Assembly: GCA_016721245.1 (NCBI GenBank)
Contig: JADKIQ010000020.1
Location: 1-64,000 of the forward strand
From: Sphingobacteriales bacterium
GTDB lineage: Bacteria; Bacteroidota; Bacteroidia; Chitinophagales; JADIYW01
Length of the DNA stretch: 64,000 nt
Direction: 5' to 3'
Below the pieces are notes generated by a model. It had not been told where the DNA came from, did not search any database, and saw nothing but the letters and a program-made list of their open reading frames with translations. Shown one piece after another: positions 24,636 through 33,103 of the stretch. A program made the translations under genes and the position numbers. Positions within the stretch are counted from its first letter, which is position 1, and the number at the start of each line of letters is the position of its first letter.

Positions 24636-27062
24636 ATGAAAATTTCACTCAACTGGCTCAAATCTTATATTCATTTCGATTTATCGAATGAGGAACTGCA
24701 TAATTTATTAACGGATATTGGTCTGGAAGTGGAAAGCATTGAACCTTACGAATCAGTAAAAGGCGGTTTGAAGGGCCTCGTAGTAGGACATGTGCTGGAA
24801 AAGGAAAAACATGCTGATGCCGATAAATTGTCTGTCTGTAAGGTAGATGTTGGAAACGAAGTATTGCAAATTGTTTGTGGAGCACCCAATGTGGCTGCCG
24901 GACAAAAAGTAGTGGTTGCCTTAGTGGGAACAAAATTGTACCCAAGCACAGGCGAAGCGTTTGAAATCAAAAAAGCGAAAATCCGTGGTGTGGAATCTGT
25001 GGGGATGATTTGTGCGGAAGACGAAATCGGACTCGGTGCTTCTCATGCAGGCATTATGGTGCTCGACGAAAACACGGAAGTTGGCTTGCAGGCTTCTTTT
25101 TTATTCGGGGTGGAAAATGACTACGTCATTGAAATCGGATTAACACCAAACCGCACCGATGCTTTTTCTCATATAGGTGTTGCCCGCGATTTAGCCGCAG
25201 CGTTAAGCTTTAGAACAAAGAAAGAAGTAGAACTTAATTTACCTAAACTCACGACTCACGACTCACGACTCACGACTGATTTTCAAGTAACAATTGAAAA
25301 TACAACCGCTTGTCCAAAATACCTCGGTATCATTTTGCAAAATATAAAAGTGACTGAATCTCCGGCATGGTTGAAAAACCGCTTGAAGGCAATCGGACAA
25401 AAACCGATTAACAATATCGTAGATATTACCAATTTCGTGTTGCATGAATTTGGCCAACCGTTACACGCGTTCGACCTGAAAGAAATTAAAGGCAACAAGA
25501 TTATTGTAAAGAACCTTCCGGCAAAAACAAAATTTACGGCATTGGATAATTCGGTGGTTGAATTGCACGAAGAAGATTTAATGATTTGCGATGGCGAAAG
25601 CAATGGCATGTGTATTGCAGGGGTATATGGTGGTGCACAATCCGGAGTGAAAGATTCTACAACGTCTATCTTTCTGGAAAGTGCTTATTTCGATCCGAAA
25701 ACTATCAGACGAACTTCTACCCGTCACGGATTGCGTACCGATGCAGCTACCCATTTCGAAAAAGGCATTGACCCGGCAGTTACACAAACTGCTTTGTTGC
25801 GTGCCGTACAACTGATTTCCGAATTGGCCGGAGGCGAAGTTGCATCCGAAATCTATGATGTTCAATCCAAAACATTCGAACCGTTTAAGGTAACGTTGGA
25901 ATACAAAAACATCAAACGATTAACCGGAGCCAATATTTCTAAAGAAGATGCCAAAAAGATTCTGGCTCTTTTAGAAATTCAGGTGGCAGTAGAAAATGAA
26001 ACAACATTAGAATTGCTTGTTCCGCCTTACCGCACCGACGTTACCCGCGAAGCAGATGTGATTGAAGATATTTTGCGTATTTATGGTTTCAACAATGTGG
26101 TTATTCCAACAAAATTGAATGCCAGCGTCAATTTCTCCAAATCCTTTGATGCGGATAAATTGTACAATAATACAGCAGATACCTTAGTGAATTTTGGTTT
26201 CTATGAAATGATGAATAACAGCATCACAAAATCAAAATACCAGTCTTTACTAAAAAATCAATCTTCTGAAAACTGGGTGCGTTTGCTGAGTTCCATCAAT
26301 GTGGAATTGGATGTACTGAGAAATAATATGCTGTTTTCCGGACTGGAATCGGTTTCCCATAATATCAATCACAAGAACTCTAATGTCAAATTATTTGAAT
26401 TTGGGAAAACATATCATAAAAATGAAGAGTACACCGAGAAGAACCATTTAGCCATTTTCATTTCCGGCAACAAATCGAATACCAATTGGAACACTCCGAC
26501 GAAGAAATCTGACTTCTATTATATCAAATCCATAGTAGATGCGGTTTTATCAAAAATCGGCATTGCTGCCTTTGATGTGCTGGATAATGACCTTTCTGAA
26601 ATCTTCAATTATTCACTGCTGTACAAAAAAGGAGAGAAGGTATTGGTAGAATTTGGGAAAGTACATACGCAGTTCACCAAACAGTTTGATATCAAACAAG
26701 AGGTATATTTTGCGGATTTTAACTGGGATGCTATTATTGCCACCGCTAAAAAGGTGAATATCAACTACACGGAGATTTCTAAATATCCGGCAGTAAAACG
26801 CGATTTAGCCCTGTTACTAAATAAAAAAGTGAAATTTTCTGAGGTAAAATCGATAGCGGAGAAATTTGGAAAGAAAATTTTGCGTAATATTGAGTTATTC
26901 GATATCTATGAAGATGAGAAAATCGGTCATGATAATAAATCCTATGCCGTAAGTTTTACCTTCAGAGATGACGCAAAAACACTGCAAGATAATGATATTG
27001 ATGGTGTTATGAAAAAATTAATGGAAGAATACCAATCACAGTTAAACGCTATAATTCGTTAA
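24636..27062 (+). CDS. pheT: Phenylalanine-tRNA ligase subunit beta
   Basis: 808 residues, full length. The domains run: N-terminal MKISLNWLKSYIHFDLS; EMAP-type tRNA-binding domain (GLVVGHVLEKEKHADADKLS, about 40-150); B3/B4 editing domain (about 210-400, with FVLHEFGQPLHAFDL and STRHGLRTDAATHFEKGID); B5 domain; and C-terminal anticodon-binding FDX-ACB domain (ISKYPAVKRDLALLL to the end). With PheS it charges tRNA-Phe. Oddity: residues 205-214 (LTTHDSRLTT) are encoded by four copies of a 7-bp repeat inserted in the linker before B3/B4. The gene leads into the coiled-coil/zapA/rny group with a one-base gap. Confidence 0.97.
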   Translation: MKISLNWLKSYIHFDLSNEELHNLLTDIGLEVESIEPYESVKGGLKGLVVGHVLEKEKHADADKLSVCKVDVGNEVLQIVCGAPNVAAGQKVVVALVGTKLYPSTGEAFEIKKAKIRGVESVGMICAEDEIGLGASHAGIMVLDENTEVGLQASFLFGVENDYVIEIGLTPNRTDAFSHIGVARDLAAALSFRTKKEVELNLPKLTTHDSRLTTDFQVTIENTTACPKYLGIILQNIKVTESPAWLKNRLKAIGQKPINNIVDITNFVLHEFGQPLHAFDLKEIKGNKIIVKNLPAKTKFTALDNSVVELHEEDLMICDGESNGMCIAGVYGGAQSGVKDSTTSIFLESAYFDPKTIRRTSTRHGLRTDAATHFEKGIDPAVTQTALLRAVQLISELAGGEVASEIYDVQSKTFEPFKVTLEYKNIKRLTGANISKEDAKKILALLEIQVAVENETTLELLVPPYRTDVTREADVIEDILRIYGFNNVVIPTKLNASVNFSKSFDADKLYNNTADTLVNFGFYEMMNNSITKSKYQSLLKNQSSENWVRLLSSINVELDVLRNNMLFSGLESVSHNINHKNSNVKLFEFGKTYHKNEEYTEKNHLAIFISGNKSNTNWNTPTKKSDFYYIKSIVDAVLSKIGIAAFDVLDNDLSEIFNYSLLYKKGEKVLVEFGKVHTQFTKQFDIKQEVYFADFNWDAIIATAKKVNINYTEISKYPAVKRDLALLLNKKVKFSEVKSIAEKFGKKILRNIELFDIYEDEKIGHDNKSYAVSFTFRDDAKTLQDNDIDGVMKKLMEEYQSQLNAIIR
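25248..25275 (+). repeat. In-frame heptamer tandem repeat (CTCACGA x4) inside pheT
   Basis: Four perfect copies of CTCACGA followed by CT. Because 7 is not a multiple of 3, the repeat cycles through all three frames and reads LTTHDSR cyclically. It contains no stop codon on this strand, whereas the reverse complement gives TGA. A related array is in aroA at 56573-56600. Confidence 0.9.
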
Positions 27063-27063
27063 A

Positions 27064-27354
27064 ATGGCAAAGATTGATGACAAATGGGCAAGGATTTTTA
27101 AAAAAATTCAACTAATTTTAGAAAAAAATCAAAAGTTAGAAGAAAGTAATACTGGCTTCGAACTTAAGATTTCAGCATTAGAGAATAAAATTAGTGAACT
27201 AAATAAAGAAAAAGAAAGTTTAAAAGAACAGATACAATATATAAAAGCAGCAAAAGAAGTGCATTTATCCGAAAAGGAAAGAGCAGTGACAAAGCAACAG
27301 TTGAAAGAGTTTATGGAAGAAATTGACGACTGTTTGGCAAAATTGATACAATAA
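27064..27354 (+). CDS. Small coiled-coil protein upstream of zapA (ZapB-like position)
   Basis: 96 residues, almost entirely alpha-helical. A long heptad-patterned coiled coil runs from about residue 12 to 70 (FELKISALENKISELNKEKE), with a short C-terminal helix. It lies between pheT and zapA, its TAA overlapping the zapA ATG. In Bacteroidota an uncharacterised coiled-coil gene commonly precedes zapA, and a role in cell division with ZapA and FtsZ is plausible from that context. I do not see enough similarity to call it ZapB. Cytoplasmic, no signal peptide. Confidence 0.7.
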   Translation: MAKIDDKWARIFKKIQLILEKNQKLEESNTGFELKISALENKISELNKEKESLKEQIQYIKAAKEVHLSEKERAVTKQQLKEFMEEIDDCLAKLIQ

Positions 27355-27650
27355 TGGCAGAACCACTCAACATAAATCTATTAATCGCCGGAAGACCTTA
27401 TAAATTAAAAGTGTCTACGGATGAAGAAGGCTATGTTCGACAGGCCGCCAAGGATATCAATGATAAAATAGCCGAATATCAAAAAACATTACTTACCCGC
27501 GACCGACAGGATTTCCTGTCTATGATTGCCCTGCAGTCGACCGCGGAAGTTTTGCAAAATAAAAATAAAGCCACTAACGCAAACATCGACGCCAAACTCG
27601 ATGAACTGGAAGCCTTGCTCGACAAGCAACTCGGTATCACACTCTTCTGA
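27354..27650 (+). CDS. zapA: Cell division protein ZapA
   Basis: 98 residues, typical length. The globular N-terminal head INLLIAGRPYKLKVSTDEEG is followed by VRQAAKDINDKIAEYQKT and DRQDFLSMIALQSTAEVLQ, then a C-terminal coiled coil (NANIDAKLDELEALLDKQLG). ZapA binds FtsZ and promotes bundling of protofilaments in the Z ring. It is co-translated with the preceding coiled-coil gene and is followed 142 bases later by rny, an order often seen in this phylum. Confidence 0.9.
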   Translation: MAEPLNINLLIAGRPYKLKVSTDEEGYVRQAAKDINDKIAEYQKTLLTRDRQDFLSMIALQSTAEVLQNKNKATNANIDAKLDELEALLDKQLGITLF

Positions 27651-27792
27651 TTTTTCAGAGTTATTCTTATGCTGTGTAAAAGATAAAAAGAAGGATGATT
27701 TCTATATTCCTACTTTTACTTTAAGGGTTTTGATTGCTTTCCATCAAAAAGTAACAGAAATAAATTAAATAACAATATAAACAACAAACACA

Positions 27793-29400
27793 GTGGATCC
27801 AATAATAATAGCAATAATCGCAGGTGTAGTAGCACTGATAGTTGGTTTTGTAATAGGCAAATTAGTGTCTAAGGCAAACGTAGACAAACAATTAGCAGAA
27901 GCTAAAATCATCGAAGAAAAGGCAAAAGCTCTAGAAGAAACAGCCAAAGCAGAAGCAGAACTCATCAAAAAAAGCGCCTTAAACACCGCTGAATCTTTGA
28001 AAAAAGATAAAATGATGGAAGCAAAGGAGTTCTTTTTAAAACAAAAAGAAGAACACAATAAAGAAATCGAGCAGCGCAACCGCAAAATGCTGGAAGCGGA
28101 AAACCGTGCAAAGCAAATCGAACAATCGCTCAAAGATAAATTAACCAGTGCCAATAAACAGGAAAAGGAAACCGAAGCACTTAAAACCCGTCTGAACGAA
28201 CAGATTGATTTGGCAACGGTAAAACGCACGGAACTGGAAAAAGCACACGAAGTGCATATTGCCAAACTGGAGCAGGTGGCACAATTATCTGCGGAAGAAG
28301 CAAAAGCACAACTGGTTGAACAACTGAAAGGCAAAGCACAATCCGATGCGATGGCGCACGTGAAAATGGTAATGGATGAGGCAAAATTGAAAGCAACGAA
28401 AGAAGCGAAGAAAATCGTTATTCAATCTATTCAAAGAACAGCAGCAGAAACAGCTATTGAAAATACAGTGTCTGTATTCAACTTATCCAGTGACGAGCAA
28501 AAAGGACAAATTATCGGCCGTGAAGGTAGAAACATCCGTGCGCTGGAAGCAGCTACGGGCGTTGAAATCATCGTGGATGATACTCCGGAAGCGATTATCA
28601 TTTCCGGATACGATGCGTATAAAAGAGAAATCGCGCGTTTGTCGTTGCAGCGTTTAGTAGCGGATGGACGTATCCACCCTGCTCGTATCGAAGAGGTAGT
28701 AGCAAAAACAGAAAAACAACTGGAAGGACAAATCATGGAAATCGGAGAGCGTACCGTAATTGATTTAGGTGTGCATGGCCTGCATCCTGAATTAATTCGT
28801 CTGGTAGGTAAGATGCGTTTCCGTTCTTCTTACGGACAAAATTTATTGCAACACTCCCGTGAGGTAGCCAACCTTTGTGCTATCATGGCGAGCGAGTTGG
28901 GATTGAATTCTAAAATCGCCAAACGTGCAGGTTTATTACATGATATTGGTAAAGTATCGGATGAAGATCCGGAATTATCACACGCTTTGTTAGGTGCAAA
29001 ATTATGTGAGAAATACGGAGAAGCACCGGTAATCATCAATGCGGTAGGAGCACACCACGATGAGATGGAAATGTTGTATGTGGTTTCTCCAATTATTCAG
29101 GCGTGTGATGCTATTTCAGGTGCACGTCCGGGCGCGCGTCGTGAGATTATGGAAAGCTATATGAAACGTATAGACGAGCTGGAAAAATTAGCCGTTTCTT
29201 ATCAAGGTGTACAAAAAGCCTATGCGATACAGGCAGGCCGTGAGTTGCGTGTGTTAGTAGAAGCAGAAAAAATAGACGACAAACAAGTGGAGGAGATTTC
29301 GTTCAAAATTGCACAGCAAATTCAGGATGAAATGACTTATCCGGGACAAATCAAAGTAACCGTAATCCGCGAAACAAGAAGTGTGTCGGTGGCGAAGTAA
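27793..29400 (+). CDS. rny: Ribonuclease Y
   Basis: 535 residues, starting at a GTG at 27793. An N-terminal membrane anchor (IIAIIAGVVALIVGFVIGKL, 4-23) is followed by a long coiled coil (about 30-190). Then come a KH RNA-binding domain (IIGREGRNIRALEAATG, about 236-252) and an HD phosphohydrolase domain (HSREVANLCAIMASELGL and AGLLHDIGKV with the HD pair, about 350-385). RNase Y is a membrane-bound endoribonuclease that initiates mRNA decay. All domains are complete. A dispersed repeat and a strong terminator follow. Confidence 0.96.
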   Translation: MDPIIIAIIAGVVALIVGFVIGKLVSKANVDKQLAEAKIIEEKAKALEETAKAEAELIKKSALNTAESLKKDKMMEAKEFFLKQKEEHNKEIEQRNRKMLEAENRAKQIEQSLKDKLTSANKQEKETEALKTRLNEQIDLATVKRTELEKAHEVHIAKLEQVAQLSAEEAKAQLVEQLKGKAQSDAMAHVKMVMDEAKLKATKEAKKIVIQSIQRTAAETAIENTVSVFNLSSDEQKGQIIGREGRNIRALEAATGVEIIVDDTPEAIIISGYDAYKREIARLSLQRLVADGRIHPARIEEVVAKTEKQLEGQIMEIGERTVIDLGVHGLHPELIRLVGKMRFRSSYGQNLLQHSREVANLCAIMASELGLNSKIAKRAGLLHDIGKVSDEDPELSHALLGAKLCEKYGEAPVIINAVGAHHDEMEMLYVVSPIIQACDAISGARPGARREIMESYMKRIDELEKLAVSYQGVQKAYAIQAGRELRVLVEAEKIDDKQVEEISFKIAQQIQDEMTYPGQIKVTVIRETRSVSVAK

Positions 29401-29406
29401 TACAAA

Positions 29407-29440
29407 GCTGTCCCGCTGAGCTTGTCGAAGCGATTGGTAG
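29407..29440. repeat. Dispersed repeat, CCGCTGAGCTTGTCGAAGCG family
   Basis: Just after the rny stop. The CGCT and AGCG arms make it a short imperfect palindrome. Elements of this type are frequent in bacterial intergenic DNA, and it directly precedes the terminator at 29451-29472. Confidence 0.5.
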
Positions 29441-29450
29441 CGAAGAAAAA

Positions 29451-29478
29451 AGCGAAGTAATTTTACTTCGCTTTTTTT
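29451..29478 (+). terminator. Rho-independent terminator of rny
   Basis: 9-bp stem AGCGAAGTA (29451-29459) and TACTTCGCT (29464-29472), loop ATTT, followed by a T-rich tract. Confidence 0.85.
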
Positions 29479-29535
29479 ATTTGTCGGAATTAGGATTTTT
29501 GGATTAAAAGATGACAGGATTTCAGATAATTATAA

Positions 29536-31260
29536 TCACCTAAACTCATATGTCGTTCCTCGCAACTGTGTCAGTAAGGTGTCAGCTGCATCCGTCGCTG
29601 TGGCACGCTTTTCTAAGCTTGGCGAAACCGGTGAATTTACCTTCAAATATTCCGTAATCACATCATGCAGCAGAATAGTAAGTTTTGTCGGATTTTTCAC
29701 ATGCTCCACCCTGCACAACGTATCCTCCGGGTCGCCTTCACGTTCACAGGCTATGATGCTATATTCTTTGGTAAGGTCGAGTGGCGCATTTCCCACTTTC
29801 ACCCAGTTCAGGCGCTTGCCGTAATCATTGCCAATGGTAAAATTGACTTCCATTCCCTTGAACCGCACAAACCAACCGCCAAACCGTTTAGACGGATCTT
29901 TCGCAAAGGCATTCTCCAGTTCCTTCTCCAGCCAGACGTGTATTTGTTGTCCCGTTACCATAGCCGTTTTTGCTTCGCTGTTTACCGGCAGCATATTCCA
30001 TAAAAATTCTTTAGTGATGGCTGCCACACCGGTCTTTTTATTTACAGCAAGCGGCTGACAAAAACGGAAACCATTCGACAACGCGATGTCCGGTTTAAAC
30101 TTCCACATAATGGCATCCGTAATTAAATTATCCATCGGTGTTTCCATCACAAAATAACGTACCAGCGGTGTGCTGCTGGTGCCGATGACTTTCTGCAGTT
30201 CAGCCTTGTACGGCAGGTATGTTTTATCTACCATTGCCTGTATGGTTTTGTCGGCAGGATATTTTCCGGGGTCTACATCCAGCAAGTGATAACGGATGTC
30301 TTTGAGTTGGCCATTTTCGAGTATTAAATCGAGTTTACCCAGAAAGGAACCGAAGGCACCGCACTCAATCACTTTTGTGTATTTTCCTTCAATCGGTACC
30401 CGCACGCGTTCATGCGTATCCGCACCGATGATGCAATCCACCCCGGCAGAAACGGGATTGTTTGCCAACCCCACCTGCTGTGCCAAACCCATGTGGGTAG
30501 CCAGCAATACCACGGCACAGCCTTCCGTTTCTCTCAGCAGCTTTACATATTTGGCAACGGTTTTTTCCGCATGTTCGAAACGCAATCCCTCGCTGTAGGC
30601 AGGCGATTGACGTTTCGGAATGAGATGGTCGGTATATCCAATCACCCCGATTTTTACGCCGGCTATATATTTTATCCAATACGGCGGATAGACTAATTCT
30701 CCGTTGTTTTCATCGTCTGTTTTGTGCCACATATTGGCACATATTTTTGCCGCGTTCGAATGCCCCAGATCGTACAGCATTTTCTTTTTCTTGTACACCA
30801 CTTCCCAGTTGCCCGGCAACAGTAAATCGTAATTCAGTTTATTGAAAATGGGAATCAGCGCTTCTCCTTCCGTGAGAGAGGCGATGGCATGTCCGTGAAA
30901 GAAATCACCGCCATCATACAAAATAGTATTGTCCGGATTTTCTTTTCTGAACGTGTCAATCATCGTTTTTAAAACAGCCAGTCCGCCACGTTTGCGATAT
31001 ACCGCCTGATTGTTTTCCCAGAAGAATTCATCATGCGTATTGAGTTGCGAATGTATATCGGCAGTAATCAGAATGGTGATTTTCTTTTTTGAAGTTGCCG
31101 GTTTTACAGGATAGTTTTTGGATGCATTTGCGACCGGTGTTGTTGAAGCAAAGTTGGCGACCGGTTTCAAAAATGCAGCCAGACCTATTAAAGCAGATTT
31201 CTTAAAAAAACTCCTGCGATTACCGGAGTCGTGTGTTTCGTTTTCTGTTGTGTTTTCCAT
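29536..31260 (-). CDS. SoxB-like Tat-exported metallophosphoesterase (5'-nucleotidase superfamily)
   Basis: 574 residues. A twin-arginine signal NRRSFFKKSALIGLAAF lies at residues 14-30. The calcineurin-like core has ADIHSQL (67-73), YDGGDFFHG (115-123), LPGNWEVVY (148-156), ATHMG (254-258) and GADTHERV (279-286). The 5_nucleotid_C domain follows (METPMDNLITDAIM, DIALSNGFRF). GNWE with Trp rather than GNHE, and GFRF near the C-terminal domain, resemble SoxB (GHWEFTYG, GFRWG) more than UshA. SoxB hydrolyses sulfate from a SoxY-bound thiosulfonate with a di-Mn centre. No soxYZ or soxXA is in this window, so the substrate is open; a 5'-nucleotidase role is the alternative. It is the last gene of the sulfur cluster, separated from the cytochrome by a palindromic repeat. 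Confidence 0.75.
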   Translation of the reverse strand: MENTTENETHDSGNRRSFFKKSALIGLAAFLKPVANFASTTPVANASKNYPVKPATSKKKITILITADIHSQLNTHDEFFWENNQAVYRKRGGLAVLKTMIDTFRKENPDNTILYDGGDFFHGHAIASLTEGEALIPIFNKLNYDLLLPGNWEVVYKKKKMLYDLGHSNAAKICANMWHKTDDENNGELVYPPYWIKYIAGVKIGVIGYTDHLIPKRQSPAYSEGLRFEHAEKTVAKYVKLLRETEGCAVVLLATHMGLAQQVGLANNPVSAGVDCIIGADTHERVRVPIEGKYTKVIECGAFGSFLGKLDLILENGQLKDIRYHLLDVDPGKYPADKTIQAMVDKTYLPYKAELQKVIGTSSTPLVRYFVMETPMDNLITDAIMWKFKPDIALSNGFRFCQPLAVNKKTGVAAITKEFLWNMLPVNSEAKTAMVTGQQIHVWLEKELENAFAKDPSKRFGGWFVRFKGMEVNFTIGNDYGKRLNWVKVGNAPLDLTKEYSIIACEREGDPEDTLCRVEHVKNPTKLTILLHDVITEYLKVNSPVSPSLEKRATATDAADTLLTQLRGTTYEFR

Positions 31261-31317
31261 CAGTATTAAATTCTTTTTAATCTAAATATGCAAAACTTTT
31301 AGTATTATTTTGTTTAT

Positions 31318-31404
31318 ACCTCACCCCAATTCCGACTTTGTCGGAACCACCCCTCTCCATATGGAGAGGGGAAAAGTCGTACGAAGTTCGACTTGGGGTG
31401 AGGT
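31318..31404. repeat. Composite palindromic intergenic element
   Basis: Outer arms ACCTCACCCCA (31318-31328) and TGGGGTGAGGT (31394-31404) are perfect inverted repeats. Inside are a hairpin TTCCGA/TCGGAA (31330-31346), a perfect 22-bp palindrome (31350-31371, CCCCTCTCCAT and its complement) and AAGTCG/CGACTT arms. It lies between the TsdA-like and SoxB-like genes and resembles REP/MITE-like elements widespread in Bacteroidota. Confidence 0.8.
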
Positions 31405-31458
31405 AAAAGAAAGCATATTTGGACCACTCGTTTAGATTACACCTGTTTTATGGTTTTC

Positions 31459-32496
31459 CTATATCGTTTTCTTTTTTTGTTTCCCAGCGTCTCTTTCTTT
31501 TTTCATGGCATCCAGTTTATCTTTGATTGGCTGGAATGGACCATACTTATGTTGTATTTCCGTGAAGCCATCTGCATACGGACCGAAGGGATGGTCAAAT
31601 GGTTTTTCCTCTGTTTTCGGCCAGTCTTTTTTCAGGTCTTTTGAAGGCCTTGGCTGTGAGTTGACGAATGCCGCCAAATCCCAGGCTTCTTCATCGCTTA
31701 ACTGAGTATTCAGGTAACTGGCACCGAAAGGCATATTGTATTTTATATATTTCGCAAAACTCGCCAGTCGGTACAAGCCTGCTCCAATATTGTAACTGTG
31801 TTCGCCCCAAAGCGGCGGATAGGTATACACAATGCCATCTGCGTCTTTAACGCCTTCGCCGTTCAGTTGATGGCAGCTCTGGCATTTTTGCACATACACC
31901 ATTTTACCTTTTTCAGGATCTGCAGGTCTGTCTAAAAAGGCGATATCCTTAAAACCGGAGCCTGCAGCCTTTTCTCCTTTCGCTACGTCTTTACCCAGCC
32001 AGTTGATATAGGCAACAATCGCTTTCATTTCCACAGATGAAGAGTCCGGAGCTTTGCCATTCAGACTTCTTTCAAAACAGTCCGTTACACGCTTTTGAAT
32101 GTTCTCTTTGGTGCCGGAACGAGGACGGTATTTTGGATAGTTGGCAAATACGGAGCCGTAGTTATTTCCGAAAACTTTAGTGCCGGCATCCAGATGACAA
32201 TTCTGGCAGTTCATGCCATTGGTCGTTTGTGCAACACTTCCTTTTGGGCCTAAATAATAAGCAGTTCTGGAAATCAAATCTTTGCCGTATAGAATTGCTT
32301 CCCTTTCAGGATTTTTTTCCAACGTGCTTATATCCGGCGCATGCCAGTATTCGGTGCCAGTTGTATCTGCGATGCCCGCCTGAACCGGCAGGTTTTGTCT
32401 GCCCATCTCATCTGATTTGGTAAATACCACATATCCAAACACCCCCAACAGTCCTAAGGAAAACAGGAAAGTATATATAAGTAGTTTGTTGCTCAT
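31459..32496 (-). CDS. TsdA-like dihaem cytochrome c (putative thiosulfate dehydrogenase)
   Basis: 345 residues from the ATG at 32496 (MSNKLLIYTFLFSLGLLGVF, an N-terminal anchor or signal); an ATG 14 codons earlier precedes the hydrophobic start and is rejected. There are two haem-binding sites, CQNCH (97-101) and CQSCH (205-209). The segment NYPKYRPRSGTKENIQKRV then TDCFERSLNG (to about 147) is typical of TsdA, and its Cys140 lies about where the family's Cys axial ligand of haem 1 is expected. TsdA joins two thiosulfates to tetrathionate in the periplasm or runs in reverse. The neighbours (rhodaneses, persulfide-type MBL protein, SoxB-like enzyme) support a sulfur role. Another dihaem oxidoreductase remains possible. 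Confidence 0.75.
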   Translation of the reverse strand: MSNKLLIYTFLFSLGLLGVFGYVVFTKSDEMGRQNLPVQAGIADTTGTEYWHAPDISTLEKNPEREAILYGKDLISRTAYYLGPKGSVAQTTNGMNCQNCHLDAGTKVFGNNYGSVFANYPKYRPRSGTKENIQKRVTDCFERSLNGKAPDSSSVEMKAIVAYINWLGKDVAKGEKAAGSGFKDIAFLDRPADPEKGKMVYVQKCQSCHQLNGEGVKDADGIVYTYPPLWGEHSYNIGAGLYRLASFAKYIKYNMPFGASYLNTQLSDEEAWDLAAFVNSQPRPSKDLKKDWPKTEEKPFDHPFGPYADGFTEIQHKYGPFQPIKDKLDAMKKERDAGKQKKKTI

Positions 32497-32618
32497 AGTA
32501 CAGAATAAGGTAAGCCCGTTTACTCTAACGGTGTACAATATTACATAATTATAAGTAAAAACTCTATAGACTTACTATATTATTCTGTATCCAGAGGTGA
32601 AAATAGTAGTCAAGGGGC

Positions 32619-32879
32619 TTATGCCTGTTGCATCGCAAAATTGACACTCAGCCAGCTGCCGCCGTTTTCGCAGTTGATACCCTGATCGCGCAGAAACATC
32701 ATGGCTTGTCCGCTTCTGTTGCCGGAAGCACAGCATAAGATGACAGGTTGTGGCATTGCCTTTATTTCATCCAGGTGTTGAGGAAGATCCTGCAGCGGAA
32801 TATTGATGCTGCCGGCTACATGTCCTCCCATGAACTCACCGTAGCTTCTTACGTCGATAATGGTTTGTTTGTTTTGCAT
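32619..32879 (-). CDS. Single-domain rhodanese (sulfurtransferase)
   Basis: 86 residues, one rhodanese fold. It has TIIDVRSYGEFMGGHVAGSI at the N-terminus, the active-site loop CCASGNRSG at about residues 49-57 with the catalytic Cys50 (or 49), and CENGGSWLSV at the C-terminus. No signal peptide, hence probably cytoplasmic. Such GlpE/PspE-size proteins pass sulfane sulfur from thiosulfate or persulfides to cyanide, thioredoxin or glutathione-type thiols. It sits between the DUF6132 and TsdA-like genes in a same-strand sulfur cluster, with 18- and 122-base gaps. Confidence 0.88.
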   Translation of the reverse strand: MQNKQTIIDVRSYGEFMGGHVAGSINIPLQDLPQHLDEIKAMPQPVILCCASGNRSGQAMMFLRDQGINCENGGSWLSVNFAMQQA

Positions 32880-32897
32880 GATTTGTTATTTAGGTGT

Positions 32898-33098
32898 TTA
32901 AGTATCATTTTTGTCTTTCTGAAAAATATTCAGAAGTAAACCGCCAAGCAGGGCGCCATAAAGCGTACTATTCAACGGCCTTGAGGTGATGGCACAGGTA
33001 CCGCTGGCACATCCAACATAGTAATAATAGGCAAAGCCTCCGGCTGCACCCAGCAATATTCCTAGCAGGGTGAGTTTGTATTTTAGTATGTATTGCAT
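32898..33098 (-). CDS. DUF6132-type small membrane protein
   Basis: 66 residues from the ATG at 33098 (MQYILKYKLTLLGILLG), chosen because it starts directly before the first membrane helix and does not run into the upstream gene. Two membrane segments (LTLLGILLGAAGGFAYYYY and STLYGALLGGLLLNIF) flank a conserved loop VGCASGTCAITSRPLNS with two Cys residues spaced by five. This motif is characteristic of the small proteins annotated DUF6132 in Bacteroidota, which often lie beside rhodanese or YeeE-like genes. A role in moving or binding sulfur compounds is suggested by context only. Confidence 0.75.
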   Translation of the reverse strand: MQYILKYKLTLLGILLGAAGGFAYYYYVGCASGTCAITSRPLNSTLYGALLGGLLLNIFQKDKNDT

Positions 33099-33103
33099 AA
33101 TTT

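Noticed and set aside
25248..25275. Possible CRISPR-like direct repeat
   Set aside because: Units are 7 bp, directly abutting without spacers and inside a coding sequence; no cas genes.
27765..28334. 189-residue minus-strand open frame rich in Ser, Cys and Phe
   Set aside because: Antisense of the RNase Y coiled coil; composition is a by-product of Lys/Glu/Ala codons on the real strand.
29536..31260. Plain UshA-type 5'-nucleotidase
   Set aside because: Not excluded, but GNWE instead of GNHE, the GFRF motif, the Tat signal and the sulfur-gene context favour a SoxB-like assignment.
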